Shown in pieces: positions 27,201 through 39,600 of a DNA stretch of 64,000 bases. Positions within the stretch are counted from its first letter, which is position 1. Each line of letters begins with the position of its first letter. Made by a program: the position numbers and the translations under genes. The DNA is taken from the NCBI GenBank assembly GCA_029339505.1, contig JAQISU010000097.1, positions 1,271,001-1,335,000 of the forward strand. Direction: 5' to 3'. The stretch comes from Unio delphinus (lineage: Eukaryota; Mollusca; Bivalvia; Unionida; Unionidae). The notes beneath the pieces were generated by a model that made no database searches, had not been told where the DNA came from, and worked only from the letters and a program-made list of their open reading frames with translations.

Positions 27201-27607
27201 GATAACAACAACATTTTCTGGAGAACATTCCAAAGTTCAACATATTCATTTCTTTTGGAAAGGACAGAATAAAACACTTCATCAAGTCTGTCATCTGTTC
27301 TACTGAAGCATTTCAATGGATGATTGTCCGATTGGATAACTTCATCCACTAATTTTCCGTACTGAGTTAATATTAAATCACATCGGGACTCTACTTCTCT
27401 TCCTGCCTCACACATAATTTTTAGGACCCTACGAAGTTTTGTTTCTCCCTTTTCCTTGTCTGATCCTGATTGCACAAGTCCAGGGTCAGCCCAGGACATG
27501 TTTTTCCCCATTTTTTGTAATAAACATCTTTAAATTTAGTAATATTTCACGCACTTCAAAGTACTGGACAAAACAGGCTCTATATATAGCAACCTGTTTG
27601 TTTCGTT

Positions 27608-27643
<36 letters not shown>

Positions 27644-30600
27644 CGCAATTCAAGAACAAGAACTCTTGTTTAACTCTAATATAGTGTACGCATGCGCACT
27701 TTGAAACTGTTTATCCGTGAATTTAATTTATTACAATGGATGTTTCTGTATTAAATCAAGGAATATTGTTATGTAGAACAAATTTTTCGAAAATGATTTT
27801 TGTTCCTCAAACGTGTTAAATAAACCGACGGTAGAAGTAAATTTAAACAGGCCCTCTTTTGCTATATCTCCCAAATCATCAAACTAAACGATCTTATTTT
27901 ATACCCGACGAGTAATGGATTACCATTATTTTTCCAAAAACTACCAATTGCTTATACTTCTGCATCTTTGTTCCACTAAATGAACATGTAGTTACTAATT
28001 TGCAACCTACCTTTGGCATGACTTGTAAGGGCTCCTTCTCCCATTGAAGCCAAGTTGATCGTCTTTTTACACAGCGTACAAAACGCCTTTCGTTTGCATA
28101 ACTTATTCTTTTGCAGCCATTCTTTGTACTTCTCTTGTTCAAGCCAGATATCGTTGAAAGAGCAAAGACCTGGCATTTCTAAACACTGAACTTGCAGACG
28201 ATGTAAATCGAATGAAGAAATTTTGAATTCTCGAGCGTATAACTTTCGCGAACTTTCTACGTAGAATTAGTGTAATTAACATTTTGATTGGCTAAAACTG
28301 ATGGACTCGTCCAGTCAAATTAAACTATCCGTCAAACGAAAGAAGCCAGGAAAACCAGCTGCATCTGAAGCTAACGACCTTGGGCAATTTTATTGGTGAC
28401 TTCCTTTGATGATGTGTGTAGCGGCACCGTATTGCTTTGATGAAGAGTGCATGTGTGATTGAAGTCGCCGCCGCGGCATACTTTGGATGGCCAAACAAAA
28501 CAAAGCCTCTTTTGTTATTGCGGCGGCAATAAACTGAACGGGTCATAAAAAGAAAGAAACCAGGATAACTAGATTACATCTGAATCTAACAACCTCGGAT
28601 AATTTTATTTGTGATTCTGGAAAGAAATTATTTTTTGGGGGGTTTATTTCAATTTTCAAAGACTTTCAAAGACCTCAGGGTAATATGCTCGATTTTCCCA
28701 AACTTTCAAGGCCTTGAAAACGCTACCTCATTTTTCCCAAACTTTCAAAGACCTTCAAAGACCGTACGAACCCTGTGTAAACTTTTGACAATTTAAAATC
28801 CAACTACCGGTGTGACACACGGAGAAATATTTTACACTGAATTTTCATTGGTTCCAGCCCAAGTTAAACAATAACCACCAATCATAAATAAATGTAGCTT
28901 ATTCCCGGCTTGACTTGCATGAAGTATTGCCAAAGCGACAGAGAAACTTTGCACAAAAGTCAGAAGGTGATATGTAAAGTACTAAACCAGGGAAGCTGTA
29001 AAGGTGTGCAATTGTGTGAATCATGCAAACTGTACTAATTCGCCAGCTTGTAGAAGAATGATGAGTAAGAATTCCCTCAAATTAAAGTCCGGATATGAAA
29101 ATGTGCTTAACAAAGCATAATTTAAAAATTAAAAAAATTTAACCTTTCTTATCACAACAAAATTATGATTGGCATTTGGTACCCAGTAATAAGCATTATT
29201 ATGGCGTAGTTTGAACCTTCCACAAAGGAAGTTTACAAATATGTGCTTAAAGAATATGGGGTACCTACAAAACCCAAAGTGTTTGATTCCCGGTATAATT
29301 CATTTGGATTTCATTCGGCATGTACTGGCTGATCCTAGTGATGATGACAATAAATTTTTGAAGTTATGAAGTATATCGGATTATTGGTACTGGCAGAGTG
29401 TTAATGGAGATGCTAAGGAGCGACATCGAGCCTGAAAATGATGCTAAATATGAATCAGATGTACGTGTTGGATGGGCAAAAACGGCATGGCGGTCACTCT
29501 CCCTTTCAGAGGTATTTTGAACTAAGATGTAGAATGGGCTGAATACTGAGCCTAATTAAAATAAAGACAATTTAAAAGTAAAGAGAAATCTTTGGTATAT
29601 CTTTTCAATTTAGCCCTCATGCTACAAAACCAAGTATCCTTAACAGGGTGAAGATAAACTGAATAAATAAGGGTTAAAAAAGTGAAAATAGGAAGTAATG
29701 TATTTGAATAGCGCTGTCTGCACAAGCAGACTATGTCAATGATGGACTAGATAAAAATCCTAATACAGCATTATGGGACAGTTTGTGTGTGTGTGCACGA
29801 GTTTGGAATTTTAACACTGTGTTAAAATTTTTAAAAGTCGTATTGCTACCAGGACTTCCATTTGACAGTTTATAATGATGGTTAGCACTGATGTGTCATG
29901 CTGCAACTTGTAGCATTATGTCCAACAGTCACATTATCTGGATACCAGGCAGACCAGTCTTAGCACCAACCTCTTAATGCAGAGTGTCTAGCAAGGAAGC
30001 TGCTAGTAGCATTTACCATTATGGAACAAACAAGAAATCTGGCATAGTAGTCAGTAAAACCACTGACTCGACAAAGTTTATGTAAGTTAAGGAAGCTGCT
30101 AGTAGCATTTACCATTATGGAACAAACAAGAAATCTGGCATAGTAGTCAGTAAAACCACTGACTCGACAAAGTTTATGTAAGTTAAAAATTGTATTTTGG
30201 AGTGGACGTTTCCAAAAGATAATATCAGTGACCTCTGAAAAACACACAAGTCACAAAAACAAGTTATCCAACATATTCAAACTGACAAAGCTAGCTATGT
30301 GCCCCTTCAGAATTCATAAACAGAAGAAACAGAGTATGCTCAAAAATAATGTACATATTAATGCTTACATAACTAAACCATAGAAATTGATTTCAGAAGA
30401 GCTCTAATAAAGTGGAGCTGGAGAAAAAAAAGAGACATTGAAGCATTTGGCAAATATTAAACTATAACCACTTTTTCCTCTTCCTCCTTTCAAAGTTTCA
30501 TCCAATCCCCAATTTCTTTGACAAGGGGAAGTTTCCCTTCATATAAAAGCCTGGCACTATCCTTAAATTTTAATTGGAGAACAGATCTCGAATGTTGCTT

Positions 30601-33600
30601 TTTTATGCAGCGATATTTAAAAAGCGAAGGAAGGTGCTAGGGCCTAATCGGAAATTGCCTCGGACATTCGCTTTGGCTGAATATCCGGTTTTTCGGTACT
30701 CGGCAAATAATACGTGTACAAATGGTAACAAGTAAAATAATTCAATAAATATGGAACTTTTAAAGACTATCAAGTTCATGTGTATCATATCGCAGGCTGT
30801 ATATTGTGAATCGTATTGTTAAAGAGGCACAGGTGTATCGTTTCAACGCTAGCAATTGTATATATTAAACAAATTTAGTTATATGGAAACCTTACCGACA
30901 TACAGAGAGCATCACAAGATTCTACTTTATAGCAACATGGGACCTTGATTGTATTTAACAAAACAATTGAGAACAAAAGGCTTACCTTGATACTACAATG
31001 TGAGAGCCGGACTCCTCCATAAATGACTTAATGACTGATCCTCCCTTCCCAATTATCCGGCCACAAAGGTTGTTAGGACATAGCAGTTTAATTGGATATT
31101 CTCTGCAAGGAAAGTAATAAAAATTTAGTGCCAAATTTATGTCTCTTGTATGTAATACATAAATCTGCATAGCCCTTTATCTTTTAACATAAATCTGTAT
31201 AGCCCTAAATCTTTTTACATAAATCTGTATAGCCCTAAATCTTTTTACCTAACTCTGCATAACCCTATATCTTGACATAAATCTGTATAGCCCTAAATCT
31301 TTTTACATAAATCTGCAAAACCCTAAATCTTTTGACATAAATCTGCATAGCCCTAAATCTTTTAACATAACTCTGCAAAACCCTAAATCTTTTTACATAA
31401 ATCTGCATAGCCCTAAATCTTTTTACATAAATCTGTATAGCCCTAAATCTTTTTACATAAATCTGCAAAACCCTAAATCTTTTTACATAAATCTGCATAG
31501 TCCTAAATCTTTTTACATAAATCCGCATAGCCCTAAATCTTTTTATATAAATCTGCATAGCCCTAAATCGTAACATAAATCTGCAAAGGTGCATGCGATC
31601 ATTTCTGTGCAAGTCATTCATCGATTTTCATCAGCGACCGGCACACATCTTACCCAATTTTATACAAATAGTGTTTGGCATGAAACGGTTATTTTGTCCA
31701 TAGCTTCATTGCTATCAAAACCATATTGTCCTCTATTGTTTTTTTTTATTTTTATCAACTATTCATCACAAAGGATTGGTAGGAGATGCATATAATAAAT
31801 ATGCTGAATGTGAAACTAAATAAAAACACAAAACTAGTTTTTGCCCAATTTTATCTAATATATTTTGTTTACAAGCAAGTAAATAAGCATTCTGAACAAG
31901 AGGTGCTGGAAGTCACTGGTTGAAAAGAATTTCCTAGAATTCAAGACACGACCATTTCCTGCTTCAACCAAGGATGAAACCATCTTCAATGAAGATGAGC
32001 ACAGCATTGCGACATCAAGGTCAACCACAAGACTTCATGGGAACCAACATACCTATATCAACATATAGTGACAAAAAAACAACAACATCCCCAGCCTATT
32101 ATCTGTGAAAATAATATCAGCAAAATCCACCTAATAAAAGGTGATTGAAATTAGGAGCAAGTACTAGATTTCCATATCTGCACACATGCTACAATCCATT
32201 ATTTGTAGTTTGTTAAAGCAATACAATTTTCATTGTAAACACAACTTACCCTTTGTTCAGCGATTGTGCTTCTTGTTGGACGACTTTCATGATTTCTTTA
32301 CATGCTCCTGTGCAACTTTCTGGACTTCCTTTGATGGTGATAACCTTACAATAAAAAGAAGATTCTGTAACTCTAGTTTATGCACAGATTTTAGACAACC
32401 TGCTATTATAGATCTAATGTAATCTAATGCTTAAAACTGCACACGGACGCATGAACCTTTTTGCTAAGAGTACAAAGTTTGTGATTGGAGAAAAATGAAA
32501 ACAGACCATGAAATTATTGGTCTAATATACATATGTGAACATCTTTTAGACATTAGTGTCTGTCAAGTTGAAGATATCTCTTGAACAGATAGTTCATGTA
32601 ATGCAGTATTTCAGTGAAGTCTGACAAAAAAGGGGGCCATAGGTATGTATACAACCTCATTCTGAAACCGCATGTTAAATTTTACATGGTTTTGTCGCCA
32701 TTAAAAATCTGCCCAAACAACAAACTTTGCTTTGGATTTTCCCCTCTGATACTTCCAACTATATTCCAACTGCATTGGAGAAGTCCAAGACCGCAATTAG
32801 TCACGTCTTAATTTCTGCTTTTTAGTGATTTTGTTAAGTTTGCGATGTTTATCTTTCATCGTTCCTCTGTGAAATCCAGTCCTTCCCTGTATATCTTTTT
32901 CAACTTTTTTATTAGTTTTTGTGGCTTTTACACAGAAGTCGCCATTTTCATGAACTTTTTTTTTTTTAAAAAAATCACTCAACAATGTAATCATGTTACA
33001 GGGTAAAAAAAAAAAATCATGCAAAAATCACACATAACAAATTTTTCTTTTAGTTCAAAATGACAATAAAACTATAGAAGTCACCTTGACACACAGCTTG
33101 GATTTGTTCATTTTTCTAATTTTTCTTCCATAGAGTCTACTGTAAATCAGTTGCAGTCGAATTCCTAATTTCAGAGGTCAAAGAGGTCATTTTTCCTAAA
33201 ACTTCTACAAATATCACAGAGCATACCTTCTGTCTTCAAGTTGTGCTTTAACCATTTTTGTGCTCTGAACAAACAAAAATTCTCAAATCTTGCTGTGATT
33301 TTTTTTTCTGATGCAGAAAATCTAACTTGGCATCAGACATTACCGTTGAAATATTGTCTTTCACCAACACAGACTTTTATGTCCAGCTTCCAAATTCCAA
33401 CCACCACCAACACTGAAAATAATTTTAGATCTCCACATGGTTGATTTGATTTCTGGGAATGGACCAAAGTTCACAAATATACATATATGAATGGAAAGGG
33501 TTTAATTTGCACACATTTTGATTATGAACAATTAACAGCATTTCCAACTATATACTTTGAAATGAACATGTCAAAAAATTGAAATGAAACAGGTATGGTG

Positions 33601-36600
33601 AAAAAAGAAATATCCTTTCAGATCCTTGTTGCATCCTTAAACTTTGCATATACACTGTTTATTTTGGAGTTGCAAGCAGATTAATCACCATCTTCTTGTA
33701 TTGCCAAGATTCACAAGCACGACAGTCAACAATTCTCATTTATGTTTGACTTGTTCTTTTTTAATTCCTTTTTTATTAATAGTATGAATTTCAAAAAATA
33801 AATATTGGATATTTGATTTACAAGATGCAGCTAAAATCTAACTAGCATTATGGTTGGGCTACTCATTTTATTGTTCCAGTCTGCCGTAAAATTGCCTGGC
33901 ATTGGAGTGGCAGGAATTTTTGCCAGCTGCATGGTATGAAAGATAACAAAATTCAATAAAATGAAAAGCACTTACTGTTTCTGAAGATGCCAGGTTGTCC
34001 CTGCGATGGATATCAACTCTGAAATAATTAAAATTAAAAGAATTAGTTATGCATATTAGGTCACAATAGTCAACAGTTATACAATATGAAGATATCTCTA
34101 GATGTAAACGGTGTACCAGGACATAAAAGGGGCCTAATATTTTCATTTTTCTAAATAGATCTGAAAGTGACCTGAAGTTCTCATGGTCCATTCTAACATT
34201 TGAAGCAAAAACTTGAAATCAGCTGCAATAGCAATGTTTTACAACTGTTCATGCTTTTTATGGGGGAATTAACAATGGCAGGGGCCCCGAGTGGCCGAGT
34301 GGTCTAAAGCGCTGTCCGTTACAGATCACTGCCATCTCACCTCTGTCTGCGTGGGTTAGAGTCTAAGATTCAGCTAATATAGTTATGTGAGAAAGCTTGC
34401 CAGTAGCTTCTCATGGGTCGGTGGTTCTGTCCTGGGGGTTTCCGGGTTCTTCCTTCACCATTAAAAAACGAACAACAACAAAAAAAAAAGGCAAATGTGC
34501 GGTTTCTAATCCTACCAGTTGATCTGTCCTATTGCCGCAGAGCTCTAATCAGTTTATTATAAAAAGCCATATCAAATCAACTCTCTTGGGAAGAACAGTA
34601 GATTTAAATCCATTGTGCATATTCACAACACATCTATAATTGTATCATTTTGTACAAAGCTTACCTGAAAGGGTAAGTAACAATTTAACATGTAACAAAA
34701 TCTGAAGTAAAACGCAAATGACCAGTCCCAAAATTACAGTATAAATTGAAATGGTACAAAAATTCCGGCATCTTTTCACGTGAAGCGAGCATGTATTCCT
34801 GGCTCAAAATAATTCCTGGGTATTTCAATACTTCGTTCGCTCCAATAATGTCATCTTTCTCAAAAATCATTATCATCATTATCAGAAGAGAGCATTTATT
34901 GCAAAAAAATTTCGTATTCAGCGTCAGCCATTTTAACTTTCCCAGGTACCACGTGCTTTAAAGAGAGTATTTGTAAAACTTGTTTGATAAATGCATAATA
35001 AAGTAAACCAATCAAATATAGTTCTATAAGCAGTCATGGCTAGTTGAGTAAATGTGTACTGCTGCTTATCTAGAAAGCGACAAGTCGTGACAAGCACTAC
35101 AAGACATCGACCAACCGCGCGGCTAAAGTCGAGACTAGCACTTTAAGGGTTAATACATGTGCAAACTGTATGGATATACATTTTTTCCTTGTTTCTTCAA
35201 GTAACTTGAGTCATTTTGAAAAAGAAAAACAAGAATAATAAAGAATCCAGCTTTGTTGGAAATCCAAATCAGCAATATTATTGGAATGCATCTAAAAATC
35301 AAAATCAAAAGCAAAAGCATAACCCACAATGTTTTCTATGATACACCTGTCACGCATCTTTAAACCTCTTTAGAGCGACTTTTTTTTGTAAAGATCTTTT
35401 GAAGCCTTGGTTTTGAATTTGCAAAATACTGAGTCAGGACCGTGGATGTAATGAAAAAAGTTATTGTGCTGGAACCATTATTTTGGGATAGTTTATACCT
35501 TGATCTTTAAAGGATTGAGATTCCAGCAGAATAATAAATAACTCAATTTCAGTTTCAGAGAGGGTACAAGATGTGTACTGGAAACAAAAGGGTGATGAAT
35601 GGAACCAATTTCTTTGTTCTCCCAAGCAACTTCACAAAGAAGGAACAGAAATTGTCACACTTTTAACTTCCATTTTGCAATCTTACCTGGCTCTGGTGTC
35701 TGAGGTAATCTTCTGGATTGTCTGACCTTGTCTTCCAATAATAGCACCAACAAATTCACTACCAACCAGAATTCTGAGAAGAAAAAAAAATATGAAACTT
35801 TTATTAACACTCCACTCTTTTGGCCATGTGATCTCAACGAATGCATTACATTTAAGTGGCTTAGAAATTAACTACAAGATGTTTTTCCAAGGGAAAGATG
35901 AAATATATTCAGAAATTTTTGGCACATTGCAAAAGTTTTGATTATTTCATGCATGTTCCCCCTCCCCCCCCCCCCCCAAATCTTTAAACGTACATTCCAG
36001 GAGAATATTTGTGCAATAAAATGACCAATTACAGTTTTTAGCCACGGAACGTCAAGACCAATCGATTCATTACAGTACATTTCACTACAATTATTCTACC
36101 AAAACCTCATTATGCATGGACCCCTTACAAGCTAAACAAATCTAAAATACAGTTAAAATGATAAATTACTCTATATTCATGCATGAAAACGTGGTTATAA
36201 CTAAAGATTTTGTATCACGCACTCCAATATGGCATTTAAACGCTGGTTATTATTGCATACATTTCATAAATTCTGAATTTTCAAGCTTACGATTTCAGAC
36301 CTGCCAACCATTGTGTCTCAGTAAGGTAGTTATTTTTTATTCCTGCAAATCTGACATTTTCAGTATGCTGCAACAAAATATACACTGCTACTGTGAAATA
36401 TGTAAACATTTATCAAGTTCAGCATTTGAAACATGCAGCAACAGTAAACATTATATTCTGAAATGTTTGTAGGTACATGTAGACATTTAGTACAGTTGCA
36501 TGAATTTCAGTTCTAAAACATGTAGCTCAATGGCTGGTTGCAGTCTCCTATTAGTCTTTGAATTTTATTCCATGGTAATCATATCTCCAACCACAAGACA

Positions 36601-39600
36601 TACTCAAATTGACACACAATTGTGTCCCTTCCTGCTTTTATTCAGAATAATCTAAATACTTTTTTTAATACTCTTATGAACACGTTCTTATCTTTAGAGC
36701 ATTTTTTCCATTTTTGCTTCATGCCGAATGCCATTATTTTAAAATTCTGTAATAGAGTTCGATCCCTCAGATGCACTGCATGAAAAGTGTCAAGGTTCTC
36801 TTCAGATTATTCACTAGAGTGATGCAAGTGTATCTATATTCCATTTACCTCAGTGGCAGCTCTTGGCGGTTTGATAAATTGTTGTTTGGACCCCGCTGAA
36901 TTCGATTTCGTGGGCCTCCACGAGAGTTGTTAAAATCACCTCCACGATTGTTTCCATAGTCACCGCCACGATTATTTCCATAGTCACCACCACGATTATT
37001 GGCATACTCGACCTGATGAAAGAGGAAAATGTGATTGATCACAAAAGACGTACCCTATTTCAACAAAAGCATCTCTATGGGAAGGATGCTCTACAGACAA
37101 TGAAAATTTGTAGGATTTCACAGCAATTTACATTCTCCCCACCTTTCATCTTGCTTTCTTTATATTAGTGTATTTATTAAAATCTGTTTAGATATTCTCA
37201 ATATACTAAACTAAAATACAAAATTTTGTTAAATATTTTATTGCACATTAGCACTCGCTTGCTATATACTGTTGATTGGACAAGAACCGTTTTATTTAGG
37301 AACTATATTTTCCAACAAGTTTTGCAGAAAATTCAGGCTAATTAATCGCAAGACTCATGACACGAGTTATTGGAGAATGTCAAATCCATGCCATTTTCAT
37401 TTAGAATCAAGCAAACGGGTCATTATTGCACACCCATCTGTGTAGAAATAGCATCAATAACAATGTACAAAAATGGTCAACAACATGATGGCTGCGTTGA
37501 CGTCAGATCACCACCATTTATAAATAATGAACCAATTACATATCACAAGAAAAGTTGTAGTGAAAACCTGGTTATCAACATGACCATCCATTCAGAAGGT
37601 GCAACAATTTTCAATGTAGACTATCTCATATTCAAAAAACTGATTTCGTGAAAATTCCATGTAGATGCAACCATCCAATAAGAAGTATCAGCTACGTGGT
37701 TTTAAAGATATTGGATTTCAAACTGCATCATCTTCGTTGGAGAAACTCTACCTCGGGGTGAAACTGTATGCCAAGCTCCAAGTAGTGCATAAAATGCAGC
37801 AATAACAAACTTCCAACAGATGACTGATGCAGGACCATTGCACACCCCCCCCCCTCTGGTCTTTTGATTAAAATGAAGATTGCGTAGAAAAAAAGAAACA
37901 ATTGGGTTGCCACATATATGCAACAAATATAAAATGGCTGCACTCTGACAGCCCTTATGATAAAAGGCAATTCAACATCAATGTAAGGTAGATGTTTGAA
38001 AGTATGCATTTATTCAGAAGTTCTGCTTCCCCACACCCTGAATATAATGGCAACAGTATGTACATTTATGTCCCAGATGATTATTTTCCCCATGGAGCCT
38101 GCATGGACTTGAAATTTTTAAAAAAAAAAACACCAAGGAAACGCAAGCAAGATTGCCATCAATTTTGGAAAATACATTCTTTTATACATCAAGTTCAAGG
38201 AACTTTTCTAATTTTGCAAGAGTCGCATTATCATGCGTCTAGATGCAACACTACAATGATCAACACATCTCTGTTCTTTGATACCTCCATAACATATACA
38301 GTACAATACTGATAGACCTTTATAAAAGAAGACTTTTTGTTGGTCAAATTCCATTCGGTTGCTGTACGAGATAATCTCCAATATTATTTTCTATCCAAGT
38401 GGCCATATTTCATGGTGAATCATTGTTTGCATCATCTGTAGTAAAGATGCCATTGGGTACCTGCCTGTTAATAATCAGCTGGGTAATAAAATGAGCAGCC
38501 TGGTACCGATTTAAAAAAAAAAAGCATTCAAAAGTTCAAATCAAGATGCAGAATAATGACAAATGTTATATGTTCATCATATATATCTGCTTCCAATTTA
38601 CTTGCTATACTTTTATAATGATACAAGCGAGGACACTTCTCTCCCTTCTTGCTCGACCTATTTAAGAACCAATGCTGATATTAAAAGCTAGAATGTTCAA
38701 ACTTAGTGCCCGTCTTTGGTTTGTGTGCCATTTTTTCTCACGCAAGTCTTGAGACCTTGATAAAATTAAATCCTCAGTGACAGTACTGATCAAACATATT
38801 CAATAAAATAAAATTTAAATACGTAAAATTCCATTAAAAGAAAACACAATATAAATGTCTGGTTAAATTAATGCAATTTTTTCCTAAAGTTTGTGGCCCT
38901 GGATCGAGCATTAGCCATTTAAGCTAGAGCTTCTGTTCACATGCTTGTTTACTGGATACTTCATTAGCAGGACACCCAAAGTAGATATTTTTGTCACAGC
39001 AAAGGCAATACAAAAATTTGTTTACTGTAACATTCACTTCTAAAACCATGTTAGGAAAATAAACGAAATGGACAGCTATACAGACTGAAATTGACTACTT
39101 TCCAGTTAAGGGTAAGCAAGGCTGTAAACCCTATGGACAGTTTAACCGGTCTGGGGCAGTGCTTGTTTAAAGTTATAGTACCAGACAACATAAATTTCGC
39201 GATATCTCTAAGAACTTCCTGATTGAAATGTAGACATTATACTTGGATTATCTTGTGAGTTAAGCCTGAATTCAACTAGAAATCTAGAGGCAAAAAGGCA
39301 CATTTCGAGCACATTTTCCGAATGGTGAATTCCTATTCAAAATGGTGGAGTTTGAAGCAAGATGAGAATGAAGTATCAGATTATGAATTAAAATATTTAG
39401 CTGTTGTGACCAAACAGTTGATTGAAAATGAGAGAAAACATCTGGAGATGCATTTGGATGTGCTTGTGGGTGACTGTGATGATGATGAAGAGGACTTTGA
39501 AGGTTTTGAACCAGAGGAAGTGGGAACTCGTTATGTTTTTGTTTGCTACAAACCAAAGTGATTTATTTCAGTTTTCTGTAAGGGTTGGTTCAACCAAATT

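Larger units (their letters stand above)
26399..28775 (-). mobile_element. hAT element with both ends, internally deleted
   Basis: The left end CAGGGTTCATAC (26399) and right end GTACGAACCCTG (28764-28775) are inverted, and both ends carry repeats of TTCAAAGACC and CCCAAACTTTCAAAG, a well-known hAT end. TGTAA directly flanks both sides (26394-26398, 28776-28780), perhaps the rest of a target duplication. Coding runs on the minus strand: an N-terminal BED-type zinc finger (27976-28176) and a C-terminal dimerisation region (26718-27511). The catalytic middle is absent, so the element could not move on its own. Confidence 0.85.
23848..30985 (-). other. IMP intron, 7.1 kb
   Basis: Holds the decayed repeats at 24-26 kb, the 26399-28775 hAT element, a SINE and the 96-bp duplication. 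The pieces 28784-29845 and 30185-30985 show nothing I can name. Confidence 0.8.

Noticed and set aside
31139..31590. Plant-type telomere repeat (CCCTAAA)
   Set aside because: CCCTAAA occurs once per 30-bp unit, not in direct succession; the match is by chance.
31265..31621. 118-codon minus frame with [10 protein letters not shown] repeats
   Set aside because: Simple by-product of a 30-bp tandem repeat read in frame.
37370..37651. 93-codon plus frame as a gene
   Set aside because: Intronic, no family, no splice or start support; length is within chance for this much sequence.
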